In this document: piece by piece, positions 22,400 through 32,344 of the stretch
Layout of the letters: each line of letters starts with the position of its first letter
How positions within the stretch are numbered: the stretch's first letter is position 1
Assembly: GCA_016200325.1 (NCBI GenBank)
Contig: JACQEZ010000016.1
Location: 124,001 to 188,000 of the forward strand
Reading direction: 5' to 3'
DNA: 64,000 bases
Origin: Candidatus Manganitrophaceae bacterium
GTDB lineage: Bacteria; Nitrospirota; Nitrospiria; SBBL01; Manganitrophaceae
Notes under the pieces: generated by a model
The model's database searches: none
Seen by the model: only the letters and a program-made list of their open reading frames with translations
Told to the model about the DNA's origin: nothing
Program-made: the position numbers and the translations under genes

Positions 22400-24979
22400 A
22401 TGATTATCCTACTCCTTCCGATTTTTTTGTTTTTTTTCGACATTCTCCCTGCCGACGCCGCCCCACCTCAATATGATATTGTGGCGGCCTACTCCGAAGA
22501 AGATCGTCGGATCTATGGATCGGAAAAAATTACGATTACCAACGACGGAACGGAGCCGCTCTCCGAGCTCTACCTTTTTCTTTATCCGAACCTCTATCTT
22601 GAAAAAGACCCTGACGTCGACCCGACCTTTTATAAGCAGGCCTATCCAGTCAATTTTAACTCCGGAGAGCAGGTCATCACGTCGATCCAAGACATGAGGG
22701 GGCAGAACCTTCCCTACTTTCCCGACCTTTTTAAGAAGCGGATCTTGATGAAAATCCGCCTTCCCATCCCAATCCAGCCAAAGGCTCAGTTTGATTTTCT
22801 GGTCCATTTTGTCACAACGATTCCGGAAAAGTATGGTGTCTTCGGCCAATATCGGAACCTCGTCACCCTACAAGGAGGATGGCATCCTTATCTTCCTTAT
22901 TTTGACGGAAAGTGGAACTTCCTCCTCCCGCCGCGCCCGAGCCGATACCGCATTCATTTTACCTTGAACGAACACCTCGATCTAATTACCCCGGTACCGT
23001 CGGAGCGCGAAAACGAGGAGGGGTCCGAAGTCACTTTTCTGCTGCAATCGGATGTCCTTGCCACCGTTTCCCTCGCCATTGGGAAAGACCTGGTCAAAAA
23101 AGAGAGAAAGGTCGGCTCGGTTGATCTGGTTTATCATTTCCACCATCACGACAAAGCCTATGCGAGACAGGTCTTCAAGATTGCCGAAGAGGCGACCGCC
23201 CATTTTTTAAAACGGGTCGGACCGCTTCCGCCGACCCGTTTAGAGATGGTCGAATCGTATCTATATCAAGACTTGGTCGCTTCCGGATCGAATCTTCTGT
23301 ATATCAGCCATCGAATCTATAAGGTTTTTCCGCTGCTGAAGCGGTTTCATGAGGGAAGCATCGCGAGGAGTGTTTTCCTCCTGCTCTGGCGCGAACGGCT
23401 CCCCTGGGAAGAGAGTTGGGTCATTGAGGGGTTGGCCGACTTCGAGGTCAGTCAATTCGTCCGGACAAGATATGGGGGTCCGCCCAGCCTTGAAAAGTGG
23501 CTCAGTCCGATCTCATTTATCCCATTAATCGATCAGATCCTTTATTCTAAAGACATTCCGCTTCGGCAGATCTATTTTAGAGAGCGGGTCACCCAGGCCG
23601 TCAACGAAGATATCCAGCTCTTCAATCACCCCCGGCCCGAGGGGACAGCCATTTTTTCCAAGCTGGAAAATCTTCTGGGGCATGAGACCACTCAAAGGGC
23701 GGTGGAAGACTACAGGAGAAAAATCGAAGCGGGGGAGAAGGTCTCCTTTAGAGAAGTGCTTTATCAGATCTCAGGGAAAAAACTCGACTGGTTTTTCGAA
23801 CAGTGGCTGATGTCCAATCCGGTTCTCGACTTTGGAATCGAGAAGATCGAGAAAGAACACATCGAAGAGGGATACAAAACCACCCTTACGATCAAGAAAC
23901 ATGGCGAGGGGATTGAACCGCTTGAAATCTTGGTCACCCAGGAGAACGGTTCGAAAATTCCGCTGGTCTGGGAAGGGGATCAAGGGGTGCATCAAGAGGT
24001 TTTAATCACCCCCTCCCCTATTGACGTGGTGGAGCTCGATCCCCACCGCGAGTCGAGCGATCCGAACCGTCTAAACAACCGCGTTCCCCGACTCTGGAAA
24101 ATTCTTCTTAATCGCTTCGGCGGCAGTTATAACATCAACACCCATGTCCTCAGTTACGAAGCGGGGCTGCTTTTTCAGCCGGTCTATGATAATAAGAATC
24201 GGATCGGTTTCGGTTTCTCCCATTCGGATGTCGGAAGCGGAACCCAACTCGATTTCAGCCATATCTTTAAGAACAGCCATACCATCAGCGTCGGACTCTC
24301 CTATCAAGGTCCCCAGACACCCAAAGACAAACCGAAGGAAGACCCGGCGGGTGTCGCTCACCTCGGCTACTCGCTGAGTTATCCCAATAACACCCTTTTG
24401 GTCAGTTCGATTCAACGGCTAACCGGACGATATCCCAGATTCAGCATCGGTTTTGGATACGATCAGCGGTTCACGGGGGGGAAATATGAACATCTCTTCA
24501 CCGCCGTGGTCGATATGCACCGGACGTTCTCCTTTGCGAATTATCATGAGATCGGCACCCATGCGATGATTGGACAATCTTTTGGGAACCTTTTCCAAAA
24601 CAGCCGATTTTTCCTGGGAGGCGATCAGGGAATGCGCGGTTTTACCCCGCTGCGATACGAAGGAGACAATATCGTTCTCCTCTCTGCGGAGTATCGCTTT
24701 CCCCTATTTTATGAGAGCGACATCAACCTGATTGGGATGGCGCACACCCATACCCTGCTGGGAGCGCTTTTCGCTGATCTCGGAACGGTCACCGATTCCA
24801 GAAACGTCTTTCAACCGTCCGACTATAAAAAAGATATCGGGATGGGGATTCGATGGTATATCGATGCGCTCGGCTTTTATCCAACAATTGTCCGGCTGGA
24901 TGTCGCCATTCCGGTCGGCCCCGTCATTGAATCCGAGAAGAAGATCCATTATTACGTTGCAGGAGGGTTTCCGTTCTAA
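22400..24979 (+). CDS. Outer-membrane protein: inactive M1-peptidase-like domain plus C-terminal beta-barrel
   Basis: The 859-residue protein has a signal peptide (hydrophobic residues 2-15, cut near ADA). Residues about 20-190 resemble the N-terminal sheet domain of M1 aminopeptidases, and about 200-460 resemble the catalytic domain. At the zinc site HExxH is replaced by HEGSIAR (H317, E318, then I321 where the second His should be), although the downstream acidic motif EGLADFE (E343) is kept. Zinc binding is therefore probably lost. From about residue 570 alternating strands follow (LSYEAGLLFQPVYDN, LDFSHIFKNSHTISVGLSY, ARF-like GGDQGMRGF), ending in Phe like a BamA/surface-antigen barrel. 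It stands alone and divergent from midA. Its function is unknown. Confidence 0.75.
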   Translation: MIILLLPIFLFFFDILPADAAPPQYDIVAAYSEEDRRIYGSEKITITNDGTEPLSELYLFLYPNLYLEKDPDVDPTFYKQAYPVNFNSGEQVITSIQDMRGQNLPYFPDLFKKRILMKIRLPIPIQPKAQFDFLVHFVTTIPEKYGVFGQYRNLVTLQGGWHPYLPYFDGKWNFLLPPRPSRYRIHFTLNEHLDLITPVPSERENEEGSEVTFLLQSDVLATVSLAIGKDLVKKERKVGSVDLVYHFHHHDKAYARQVFKIAEEATAHFLKRVGPLPPTRLEMVESYLYQDLVASGSNLLYISHRIYKVFPLLKRFHEGSIARSVFLLLWRERLPWEESWVIEGLADFEVSQFVRTRYGGPPSLEKWLSPISFIPLIDQILYSKDIPLRQIYFRERVTQAVNEDIQLFNHPRPEGTAIFSKLENLLGHETTQRAVEDYRRKIEAGEKVSFREVLYQISGKKLDWFFEQWLMSNPVLDFGIEKIEKEHIEEGYKTTLTIKKHGEGIEPLEILVTQENGSKIPLVWEGDQGVHQEVLITPSPIDVVELDPHRESSDPNRLNNRVPRLWKILLNRFGGSYNINTHVLSYEAGLLFQPVYDNKNRIGFGFSHSDVGSGTQLDFSHIFKNSHTISVGLSYQGPQTPKDKPKEDPAGVAHLGYSLSYPNNTLLVSSIQRLTGRYPRFSIGFGYDQRFTGGKYEHLFTAVVDMHRTFSFANYHEIGTHAMIGQSFGNLFQNSRFFLGGDQGMRGFTPLRYEGDNIVLLSAEYRFPLFYESDINLIGMAHTHTLLGALFADLGTVTDSRNVFQPSDYKKDIGMGIRWYIDALGFYPTIVRLDVAIPVGPVIESEKKIHYYVAGGFPF

Positions 24980-25021
24980 GTCGTCGGTAGAAATCTTCGA
25001 GAGGATTTGGAAACGGGGAAT

Positions 25022-26161
25022 CTAAGCCAAGAAGATTCGATCGCGGCCCATCACCTTCGCCTTGTACATCGCCTGGTCGGCCAGGCGAATCAGGTCGGTC
25101 TTGTTTTTAGCATGCTCGGGAAATCCGGCAATCCCGAAGCTGGCCGAGAGGTGGATCGACAGTCCTGCTTTTTTGAGAAATTCATGCGAGCGGATGGCAT
25201 TCCGCACCCGGTGGGCGATTCGGGAACAGGTCTCGACGTTCGTTTCCGGCAGGACGACGACGAATTCGTCTCCTCCATACCGCGCGATGATATCGACCTC
25301 CCGGAGGCTCTTCCGCAGAAGCTGAGCGACCTCCACCAGCACTTGGCTTCCCATCAAGTGGCCATGGTGATCGTTCACCATTTTGAAATGGTCCATGTCG
25401 AGAAAGATCAGCGAAATGGAAGAGCCGTATCGCTGCCCCCGCTTAATCTCGATATCCAATGTCTGATCAAGAAACCGGAAGTTGTAGAGCTGCGTCAGGT
25501 CGTCCGTGATCGCCAGGTCGGACATCCGCTGATAGAGTGACGATCGCTCGATCGCCAGCGCCGCCTGATCGACCAACTTGAGCAAAAGGTGAAGGTCGGT
25601 TTCATCGAATGGCTTCCGATCCGAGCGGTTTACCATCTGGATCACCCCGATGACCTTTCTTTTGCTGACGATTGGAACGGCGAGAACCGATTTCACCCGG
25701 GTATGAGGATAAAACTCACTCCGCTGAAACATCGCCTCCTTTGTAAAATCGGCGATCAGCAGGGGGCTCTCTTGCTGAGCGACCCATCCCATCGGTCCTT
25801 CACCGAGTTTATAGCGAGCGCTTTTGAGTGATTTCGGGTTGATCCCTTTTGCCAGCTCGAAATAGAGCTCATTACGCACCCCATCGCTTAAGAGGAGCGA
25901 CCAGGCATCACAGCGAACCATTTTCTGTGCCGTTCCCATGATGACGCGAAGCACCTTATTCAGCTCAAGGGTCGAGGTAAGGGCCTTGCCGACGTTGATG
26001 AAGTAGGTCAACTCCCGTGTTTTTTGACGGAGCTCTCGTTTAAGGCGGGTGTTCTCTTCGGTCAGAAGACGATTTTGAGCTTCAGGGGTTGGGCGGAGCG
26101 AGCCGCGCGGGGAAGGCGGTTTTTTATCGCTCCTTTTCTTTACATCTATTTTCCGTGGCAC
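25022..26161 (-). CDS. GAF-GGDEF diguanylate cyclase
   Basis: The 379-residue cytoplasmic enzyme makes cyclic di-GMP. It has a basic N-terminus, a coiled coil (about 26-60), a GAF domain (about 60-205, with [18 protein letters not shown] and [22 protein letters not shown]), then a GGDEF domain with the intact motif RYGGDEF near residue 295. The product-inhibition I-site REVD lies exactly five residues before it. Its start overlaps the secA stop by 16 bases, so it is likely co-transcribed with secA. Pili encoded nearby are a plausible c-di-GMP target because the PilB here is of the MshE type. Confidence 0.9.
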   Translation of the reverse strand: MPRKIDVKKRSDKKPPSPRGSLRPTPEAQNRLLTEENTRLKRELRQKTRELTYFINVGKALTSTLELNKVLRVIMGTAQKMVRCDAWSLLLSDGVRNELYFELAKGINPKSLKSARYKLGEGPMGWVAQQESPLLIADFTKEAMFQRSEFYPHTRVKSVLAVPIVSKRKVIGVIQMVNRSDRKPFDETDLHLLLKLVDQAALAIERSSLYQRMSDLAITDDLTQLYNFRFLDQTLDIEIKRGQRYGSSISLIFLDMDHFKMVNDHHGHLMGSQVLVEVAQLLRKSLREVDIIARYGGDEFVVVLPETNVETCSRIAHRVRNAIRSHEFLKKAGLSIHLSASFGIAGFPEHAKNKTDLIRLADQAMYKAKVMGRDRIFLA

Positions 26162-28800
26162 TTCTTATATTTCTTTCCGCTTCCGCAGCTGCAGAGATCA
26201 TTCCTTCCGATCTTTTTTCCGGACCGTTGGGTGGTTTGGGCCGTCTCCGGCTCTCCCCGGTTGAGCTGCATTTCCTGGGGTTGAGGGAAGACGGGGGCGA
26301 CCGGCATCCTTTCTTCCCGCATCACCTGCACGCGGAAGAGATGCTCGACGGTATCCCGCTTGATTCGACCGATCATTTCCGAGAACATCTCGAACCCTTC
26401 GCGTTTGTATTCGCTGAGCGGGTCCTTCTGTCCGTATCCGCGAAGACCGATTCCCTCTTTTAGAGAATCCATCGCGAGGAGATGGTCTTTCCAATGGGTA
26501 TCGATCATCCGTAGGAAGATCTGCCGCTCGAGGTGGCGGAGCAGTTCGGCGCTGATTTCCGCTTCCTTCTTCCGGTAGGTTTCATGAACCTGTTTGAGGA
26601 TCTCCTCTTTCAGAGCCTCTCTTCCGATGTTAGGGAAGCCAAACGTTTCCTTAGAGAGGGAGAGGGAGAACCGATGAGAGAGCGCCTCCAGCAGGCCGTC
26701 CGCGTCCCATTCTTCCGGATGGATCTCTTCCGAGCAGTAGGTCTCCAAAATGTCATCGACCTGCTCTACAATCATCTCCTGTGTGTCTTCTTGAATATTC
26801 CCCCCCGAGAAAACCTCGTGGCGGCGATTGTAGATGACGGTCCGCTGCTTGTTCATGACGTCGTCATATTCAATCAGCTGTTTTCGAATATCGAAGTTGT
26901 GCGCCTCGACCCGCTTCTGCGCGTTTTCGATCGCCCGGGTCACCATCCGATGCTCGATCGGCACCCCCTCTTCCATCCCGAGGCGGCCCATCAGATTTGA
27001 GATCCGCTCCGAGCCGAAGATCCGAAGAAGATCGTCTTCAAGGGAGAGATAAAAGCGAGAAGAGCCGGGGTCGCCCTGTCGGCCAGACCGGCCGCGCAGC
27101 TGGTTGTCGACACGCCGGGATTCATGCCGCTCGGTTCCAATGATATGCAGGCCCCCGACGGCAATCACCTCCTGCTTTTCGCTCTCGCACGTCGACTTGA
27201 TCTTTTCCTTTGCGGCGCCGAGGGCATCCGGCTCCGCGTCGGGATGTTGCAAGCGGTATTGCTTGAAGAGAAATTCGGGATTCCCGCCCAACAGGATATC
27301 GGTGCCGCGGCCCGCCATGTTGGTGGCAATGGTGACCGCCCCTTTGCGCCCTGCCTGGGCGACGATCTCCGCCTCTTTCTCATGATATTTTGCATTGAGA
27401 ACGGCATGCGGAATCCCCTTCCGCTTCAGGAAGGTCGCCAGATGCTCCGACTTCTCAATCGAGATCGTTCCGACCAGAACGGGATGGCCCGTTTTATTTA
27501 ACTCAATGATCTCTTCGACGATCGCGTCAAACTTTTCCTTTTCGGTTCGATAAATGACATCGGAGAGGTCTTTCCGGACCATGGGACGATTCGGCGGAAT
27601 GACCAAGACCTCTAGGTTGTAAATTTTAGAAAACTCCGCCGCTTCGGTATCGGCAGTCCCGGTCATTCCCCCCAACTTCTTGTAAAGACGAAAATAGTTC
27701 TGAAAAGTGATGGTGGCGAGGGTCTGGTTTTCATTGGCGATCTTGACCCCCTCTTTCGCCTCCACCGCCTGATGGAGGCCGTCGCTCCAACGCCGCCCCG
27801 GCATCAGCCGGCCGGTGAATTCATCGACGATGATCACCTCACCGTCATTGACTACATAATCGACATCTCTCTTAAAGAGGGTATGCGCCTTGAGCGCCTG
27901 AAGAACATGATGAACCAAAGAGATATTCGTGATGTCATAGAGGTTGTCTACCCCAAGCAGCTGTTCAACCTTGGCGTTTCCCTCTTCGGTTAGGGTCGCC
28001 GTCTTCGTTTTCTCTTCAATGGTGTAATCTTTTTCATGCTTCAGCGCAGGGATGATTTGGTTGATCCGGTAGTAGAGCTCGGTTGATTCCTCGGAAGGAC
28101 CTGAAATAATCAGCGGCGTTCTTGCTTCATCGATTAAAATGCTATCGACCTCATCGACAATCGCAAAATTCAACTCGCGCTGGACAAAGCTTTGGGGATC
28201 GAACTTCATATTGTCGCGAAGATAGTCAAATCCAAATTCATTGTTGGTTCCGTAGGTGACATCGGATCCATAAGCGCTCTGCCGTTCTTGATCGGTTGAA
28301 TCGTGCTGAATGATCCCGACCGACAATCCGAGGAATCGATAGATCTCGCCCATCCATTGGGAGTCTCTTTTTGCCAAATAGTCGTTCACTGTGACGACAT
28401 GAACCCCCCGTCCGGTGAGCGCATTGAGATAAACCGGAAGGGTGGCGACCAACGTTTTCCCTTCTCCGGTCTTCATCTCGGCGATTTTACCCTCATGCAG
28501 GGTGATTCCTCCCAAGATTTGGACGTCGAAATGGCGCATACCCAGGACCCGTTTGGAGGCTTCCCGAACCACGGCGAAGGCCTCCGGCAAAATGGTATTG
28601 AGCCGCGCTAATAATTCCTCATCCGAAGGTGAGCCTTCCGCGAGAAAACTCCGAAAACCGACGGTCTTCTCCCGCAAGCCTTCATCCGAAAGAGGGATGA
28701 TCGACGGCTCAAGCGCATTGACTTTTGCAACGATCGGCCACATCCGCTTGAGTTCCCGATCATTCCTGCTGCCGATCACTTTTCTTATTAGTTCTAACAT
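26146..28800 (-). CDS. secA: Preprotein translocase ATPase SecA
   Basis: The 884-residue motor drives proteins through SecYEG. Visible are the Walker A TGEGKT (residues 111-116), [19 protein letters not shown], the helicase motif [21 protein letters not shown], the HSD/HWD region and the C-terminal zinc motif [14 protein letters not shown]. All domains are complete and the length is normal. The ribosome site AGGGA lies 5 bases before the ATG. Confidence 0.98.
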   Translation of the reverse strand: MLELIRKVIGSRNDRELKRMWPIVAKVNALEPSIIPLSDEGLREKTVGFRSFLAEGSPSDEELLARLNTILPEAFAVVREASKRVLGMRHFDVQILGGITLHEGKIAEMKTGEGKTLVATLPVYLNALTGRGVHVVTVNDYLAKRDSQWMGEIYRFLGLSVGIIQHDSTDQERQSAYGSDVTYGTNNEFGFDYLRDNMKFDPQSFVQRELNFAIVDEVDSILIDEARTPLIISGPSEESTELYYRINQIIPALKHEKDYTIEEKTKTATLTEEGNAKVEQLLGVDNLYDITNISLVHHVLQALKAHTLFKRDVDYVVNDGEVIIVDEFTGRLMPGRRWSDGLHQAVEAKEGVKIANENQTLATITFQNYFRLYKKLGGMTGTADTEAAEFSKIYNLEVLVIPPNRPMVRKDLSDVIYRTEKEKFDAIVEEIIELNKTGHPVLVGTISIEKSEHLATFLKRKGIPHAVLNAKYHEKEAEIVAQAGRKGAVTIATNMAGRGTDILLGGNPEFLFKQYRLQHPDAEPDALGAAKEKIKSTCESEKQEVIAVGGLHIIGTERHESRRVDNQLRGRSGRQGDPGSSRFYLSLEDDLLRIFGSERISNLMGRLGMEEGVPIEHRMVTRAIENAQKRVEAHNFDIRKQLIEYDDVMNKQRTVIYNRRHEVFSGGNIQEDTQEMIVEQVDDILETYCSEEIHPEEWDADGLLEALSHRFSLSLSKETFGFPNIGREALKEEILKQVHETYRKKEAEISAELLRHLERQIFLRMIDTHWKDHLLAMDSLKEGIGLRGYGQKDPLSEYKREGFEMFSEMIGRIKRDTVEHLFRVQVMREERMPVAPVFPQPQEMQLNRGEPETAQTTQRSGKKIGRNDLCSCGSGKKYKKCHGK

Positions 28801-28841
28801 TCTGATCCCTAATTCCAGATAAACGGTTTGAAAATGCTCTG

Positions 28842-28850
28842 ATTATAACA
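28842..28850 (-). promoter_or_regulatory. secA promoter (extended -10)
   Basis: Minus-strand TGTTATAAT contains a perfect TATAAT (28847-28842) with an upstream TG, and no good -35. The predicted start is near 28835, about 35 nt before the secA ATG. Confidence 0.5.
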
Positions 28851-28877
28851 TAGAACGGTTGCAGTTACTACGCGTTC

Positions 28878-28911
28878 AAAAAAAAACCCCGACAAGTCGT
28901 TCTTGTCGGGG
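28878..28911 (-). terminator. Intrinsic terminator after the cold-shock gene
   Basis: The arms CCCCGACAAG (28887-28896) and CTTGTCGGGG (28902-28911) with a 5-base loop are followed on the minus strand by nine T. It closes the cold-shock transcript, 16 bases after the stop codon. Confidence 0.9.
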
Positions 28912-28927
28912 TCGGGAATTCTTTATT

Positions 28928-29131
28928 CTATTCTTTGCTAACGTTGGCCGCTTGAGGACCCTTCTCGCCTTGGATAATCTCAAACTCAACCGTCTGTCCC
29001 TCAGCTAAAGTCTTGAACCCCTCCCCCTTGATTGCCGAGAAGTGGACGAATACATCTCCCCCCTCTTCCCGTTCAATAAACCCATACCCCTTTTTCTCGT
29101 TAAACCACTTCACTTTCCCTTTCACCGCCAT
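28928..29131 (-). CDS. Cold-shock domain protein (CspA family)
   Basis: The 67-residue single OB-fold RNA chaperone has the RNP1 motif KGYGFIE, the RNP2 motif DVFVHFSAI and the start [18 protein letters not shown] chose ATG 29131; the reading frame extends to 29158 but the nine extra residues are arginine-rich and not family-like. It is monocistronic with its own terminator. I could not pick out a convincing promoter in the 141 bases upstream. Confidence 0.96.
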   Translation of the reverse strand: MAVKGKVKWFNEKKGYGFIEREEGGDVFVHFSAIKGEGFKTLAEGQTVEFEIIQGEKGPQAANVSKE

Positions 29132-29242
29132 CTGACCTCGAACCCTCCTCCTGCCCATCTTAACCAGCCTGTCCGGCCTAAATCAGGATGGGGTGTTGAT
29201 AATTCAGAGAGAGACCCGCGCAGTCCCTCCCCCCTTTCAAAG

Positions 29243-29261
29243 AGAAGGAGACCTCCCTTCT
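29243..29261 (-). terminator. Weak hairpin after the M23 peptidase gene
   Basis: An AGAAGGAG/CTCCCTTCT imperfect stem is followed on the minus strand by CTCTTTGAAAG, a poor U-tract. It may end the M23 transcript. Confidence 0.3.
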
Positions 29262-29272
29262 CCTGAATCTCC

Positions 29273-30169
29273 TTAATTCAAGATATATCTCATCGGATTG
29301 ACGGGCACTTCATTCACGTAAACTTCATAATGGAGGTGGGGTCCGGTGGAGAGGCCGGTGCTTCCAACATAAGCGATGACATCTCCCCGCTTCACTTTCT
29401 GTCCAACTTTAACTGCGGCCTTCGCGAGATGGCCGTAATAGGTTGCAAGTCCATATCCATGATTGAGCTTGACAAGCTTCCCAAGTCCGCTGTCAAAGCC
29501 GGTGTAACTCACGATCCCAGCGGCCGGCGCAATAACAGGGGTATCTTGGCGGGAGGCAATATCAACACCATTATGCATGCTGACTCTTCCCGTAAAAGGA
29601 GAAATACGATTCCCAAAACCGGAGGTGAGCCATCCAGTGGTCGGCCAGATGGAGGGGGTGGAAGCCCATAAAGATTGGCGGCTTTGAACTGCTTCCGTTA
29701 ATTCTTGAAAACTTTTTTCTTGTGCAACGGCTTTCGCTCGAAGATCGCCGAGGTCCAACTGAATCGATCCCATTAACCGGGAGGCGTCCGAATGAGCAGG
29801 GCCCACTTCTTCAGGCCCTCCCTGTCCTATAATGCCTACTTCCTTACGTGGTCCAATATCGGTGATGACGCGTAATTTTTGATCTAATTCAATTAAGCGG
29901 TTCATCTGTTTCTTCAAATCATCAATCGTCGTGAGGAAGCTCTGAATCTGAATTTTTTGCGTTTTGGCTTCTTTTCGGAGGTCTTTTAGCTCGGTCATTT
30001 GACCGAGCATGAGGACATACTGTACAAAAAACCCTGTGAGGACAAGCGTCAACACGGACGAGAATCCCATCAGGTATTTGCAGGTCTTTTTGCTCAACGA
30101 AAAACGATATGGCTCTGCGGTGGGACTTGGAAGAATTACAATCGTATAGGAGTCGTTATCGTTTCCCAT
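29273..30169 (-). CDS. Membrane-anchored M23 (LytM) peptidase family protein
   Basis: The 298-residue protein has a cytoplasmic N-terminus, one membrane helix (about 33-52), a coiled coil (about 56-105) and a C-terminal LytM domain in the periplasm. The zinc ligands are present: H and D in MHNGVDIA and the HxH of GPHLHYEV. It should therefore be an active peptidoglycan endopeptidase, or an activator of amidases as in the EnvC/MepM group. It has its own promoter and an AGGAGAG ribosome site. Confidence 0.9.
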   Translation of the reverse strand: MGNDNDSYTIVILPSPTAEPYRFSLSKKTCKYLMGFSSVLTLVLTGFFVQYVLMLGQMTELKDLRKEAKTQKIQIQSFLTTIDDLKKQMNRLIELDQKLRVITDIGPRKEVGIIGQGGPEEVGPAHSDASRLMGSIQLDLGDLRAKAVAQEKSFQELTEAVQSRQSLWASTPSIWPTTGWLTSGFGNRISPFTGRVSMHNGVDIASRQDTPVIAPAAGIVSYTGFDSGLGKLVKLNHGYGLATYYGHLAKAAVKVGQKVKRGDVIAYVGSTGLSTGPHLHYEVYVNEVPVNPMRYILN

Positions 30170-30196
30170 TACGTCTCTCCTAAAAATTTGGCCGGG

Positions 30197-30226
30197 ATGG
30201 TATCACAGCATTTTCCCTTTTGTCAA
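30197..30226 (-). promoter_or_regulatory. Promoter of the M23 peptidase gene
   Basis: Minus-strand TTGACA (30226-30221), an 18-base spacer and TACCAT (30202-30197, preceded by TGA as an extended -10) give a start near 30190, about 21 nt before the ATG. Confidence 0.6.
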
Positions 30227-30495
30227 GTTTGAGATACCAAACGACCATAGGATTCACTGGGATGATTCCCGATTTCAATATAGGCAATCGGCCTCTGCTT
30301 CTGTTGCCCCTAATTTATCAACTTTTTATCTCTTGTCAAGGACAAAAATGCATTAATCCTATTAAGGATCAAACGGCATCCCTGGCCATACTTTTGCACA
30401 ATCCCATTCCACTATTCAGAAATTTAGAAAAAATTGAAAATAAATAGAGAACATTAAGAAACTCCATGACGGCGTCTCGAGAAGTGAAGAAGGAG
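30227..30495. other. AT-rich intergenic stretch without a gene
   Basis: Between the M23 promoter and cutA the DNA is clearly more AT-rich than its surroundings. A plus-strand frame of 75 codons (30220-30447) lacks a ribosome site and any recognisable protein character. A weak 6-bp inverted repeat (AACTCC/GGAGTT, about 30459-30496) near the cutA stop could be its terminator, but has no T-run. Confidence 0.4.
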
Positions 30496-30816
30496 TTAGG
30501 TTGACTCGGTATTCTCTCGGATCCACTTCAAATATTCAGGAGAGCCGTCAACAATGGGGAGGGCAATGATTTCGGGAACGGAATAAGAATGTTGTCGTTT
30601 CACTTCCTCTATGAGCTGTGCGAGACACCCCCTCTTACTCTTTAGGATCATGAGCGATTCCTGCTCACGGTTTATTTTTCCTTCCCAAGAAAATATCGAT
30701 GAGATTGAAGGAACAATATTGGCACAGGCGGCCAGCCGCCTCTCGACAAGAGCACGTCCGATCTTCTCTCCTTCTTCTTTAGAAGAAGTCGTTACCAGCA
30801 CCATTATTTCATCCAT
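30496..30816 (-). CDS. cutA: Divalent-cation tolerance protein CutA
   Basis: The 106-residue ferredoxin-like trimer-forming protein carries TTSSKEEGEKIGRALVERRL, AACANIVPSISSIFSWEGKI and the C-terminal YLKWIRENT. CutA proteins are linked to copper tolerance, but their true role is unsettled. It lies 48 bases after pilQ on the same strand and may be the last gene of that operon. Confidence 0.93.
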   Translation of the reverse strand: MDEIMVLVTTSSKEEGEKIGRALVERRLAACANIVPSISSIFSWEGKINREQESLMILKSKRGCLAQLIEEVKRQHSYSVPEIIALPIVDGSPEYLKWIRENTEST

Positions 30817-30864
30817 CTCACCCAGAGTGATGACTTAAAAGGAAATCGGCTAAAAACCATATTT

Positions 30865-32319
30865 TTATTCCCGGCCCGAAACGGCCGACAACTCTTGTTT
30901 CGAAACACTCTCACCTTCTCCTTTATAGACGGTCGGCGTCAGAAAAATCAAGAGTTCATTTTGAATATCGGTTTTCGTTTCTTTTTTAAATAACCAACCC
31001 AAGATCGGAATTTTGGAGAGCCACGGGACCCCTTTCTCCCCTTGGGATTCATTTCGGGTGTAGATTCCGCCGATGACCACCGTCTCCTTATCTCCTACCA
31101 ACAGATCGGTCTCTGCCGTCCGGGTAGTCAGAGGAGGGATGTTCTGGATCTGTCGATTGAAATCGGGATCCTTTTTGTCTGTTTTTACATGAATGAGGAT
31201 TTGATTATCGGGCGTGATATGCGGCGTTACGGTGAGTTCCAATTTCGCATTGATCACGGTCACCCCTGTAGTGGCACTTGCGCCGGCGCTGGTCGTGCCT
31301 GGAGAGGATGCGGTCGACAGAATCGATGTGGTCGGAATGAGTATTTCGGTTCCGTTCGAAATCTTTGCCTCCTTATTATTCAGTGTTAAAATGCGAGGAT
31401 TTGAGAGAATTTTCCCTTTTCCTGTATCCTCCATCGCCGACAGTTGGAGATCAAGCTGAAGGGTCGATCCGATATTGCCGAAGGTAAAACCGAGCGCACC
31501 GCCCGATCCGACACCGACTGCTGCTGGAAGGTTTACGGCCAGACTATTTCCCGAAAGACCGGTTCCCCCCGTCAGGATACCCGGGGTCCCTCCGCTTCCG
31601 ACTGGATTTCCAGTGGCCCCTGTCACTCGCATAGAACCCGAGGCCCCGGCGTCATAAGCCTTACCCCCCCACTGGACACCCAACTCCCTCGTAAAATTGG
31701 AATTCACCTCAACGATTCGCGCTTCAATCATGACCTGCGGGGTCTTTCCATCCAATTGTCTTACAATTTCCATGATCTTGGCCATGTTCCAGGTATAATC
31801 TCGAACCACGAGGGCATTCGTTCTGGTATCAACCGTCAAGCTTCCTTTTTTGGTCAAGAGTCCTTTGACGCTGTCTTGGGTTTCTTTGGCATTGGCAAAA
31901 TGGATGGGGATAATCCGCGTCGCAAGATCGGCCTCTCCTTCACCGAAAGGAGACTTCATTACCCGGATGATATCTCCCTCACGGAAAGAGGTGAGATTGT
32001 TAATTTTCAAAATCGCCTCCAAAGCTTCTTCGAATGTTACATCCCGGAAGCTGAGGGTCAACTTTCCATCGACGTCATCACTGATGATAATATTCAGATG
32101 ATTCTCCTGGCCGAGGGCACGAAGAACATCTTTCAGTTCGGCATTTCGAAACTCCAATGAAAAGGAGGAAGCATTTCTTTTTACTGAGATCGCCGACCGG
32201 CCGGCCTCTTCCTTAGACCCTAGGTCTGAGGCGCCAAAGGAGGGCGCTTCTCCGCAGACGAGATAGATGAGGATTATGAGTGCAATTGATTTCAATCGAA
32301 TATCTAAATGTAACCTCAT
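30865..32319 (-). CDS. pilQ: Type IV pilus secretin PilQ
   Basis: The 484-residue outer-membrane secretin is the pore for the pilus. A signal peptide covers about residues 1-29. Then comes an STN/N0 domain (FSLEFRNAELKDVLRALGQENHLNI), an N1 domain (RIIPIHFANAKETQDSVKGLL) and the secretin core (VMIEARIVEVNSNF, VPWLSKIPILGWLFK). N-terminal AMIN domains, common in longer PilQ proteins, are absent. A Gly/Ala/Ser-rich stretch (about 225-275) and a Ser/Thr/Ala stretch (about 325-345) form low-complexity inserts. A hairpin overlaps the stop codon. Confidence 0.95.
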   Translation of the reverse strand: MRLHLDIRLKSIALIILIYLVCGEAPSFGASDLGSKEEAGRSAISVKRNASSFSLEFRNAELKDVLRALGQENHLNIIISDDVDGKLTLSFRDVTFEEALEAILKINNLTSFREGDIIRVMKSPFGEGEADLATRIIPIHFANAKETQDSVKGLLTKKGSLTVDTRTNALVVRDYTWNMAKIMEIVRQLDGKTPQVMIEARIVEVNSNFTRELGVQWGGKAYDAGASGSMRVTGATGNPVGSGGTPGILTGGTGLSGNSLAVNLPAAVGVGSGGALGFTFGNIGSTLQLDLQLSAMEDTGKGKILSNPRILTLNNKEAKISNGTEILIPTTSILSTASSPGTTSAGASATTGVTVINAKLELTVTPHITPDNQILIHVKTDKKDPDFNRQIQNIPPLTTRTAETDLLVGDKETVVIGGIYTRNESQGEKGVPWLSKIPILGWLFKKETKTDIQNELLIFLTPTVYKGEGESVSKQELSAVSGRE

Positions 32320-32344
32320 TGAAGCCTCCGCAGAGCAAACCTAA

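Noticed and set aside
30220-30447. A 75-codon plus-strand frame in the AT-rich gap before cutA
   Set aside because: No ribosome site, atypical composition, and it begins inside the promoter of the M23 gene on the other strand.
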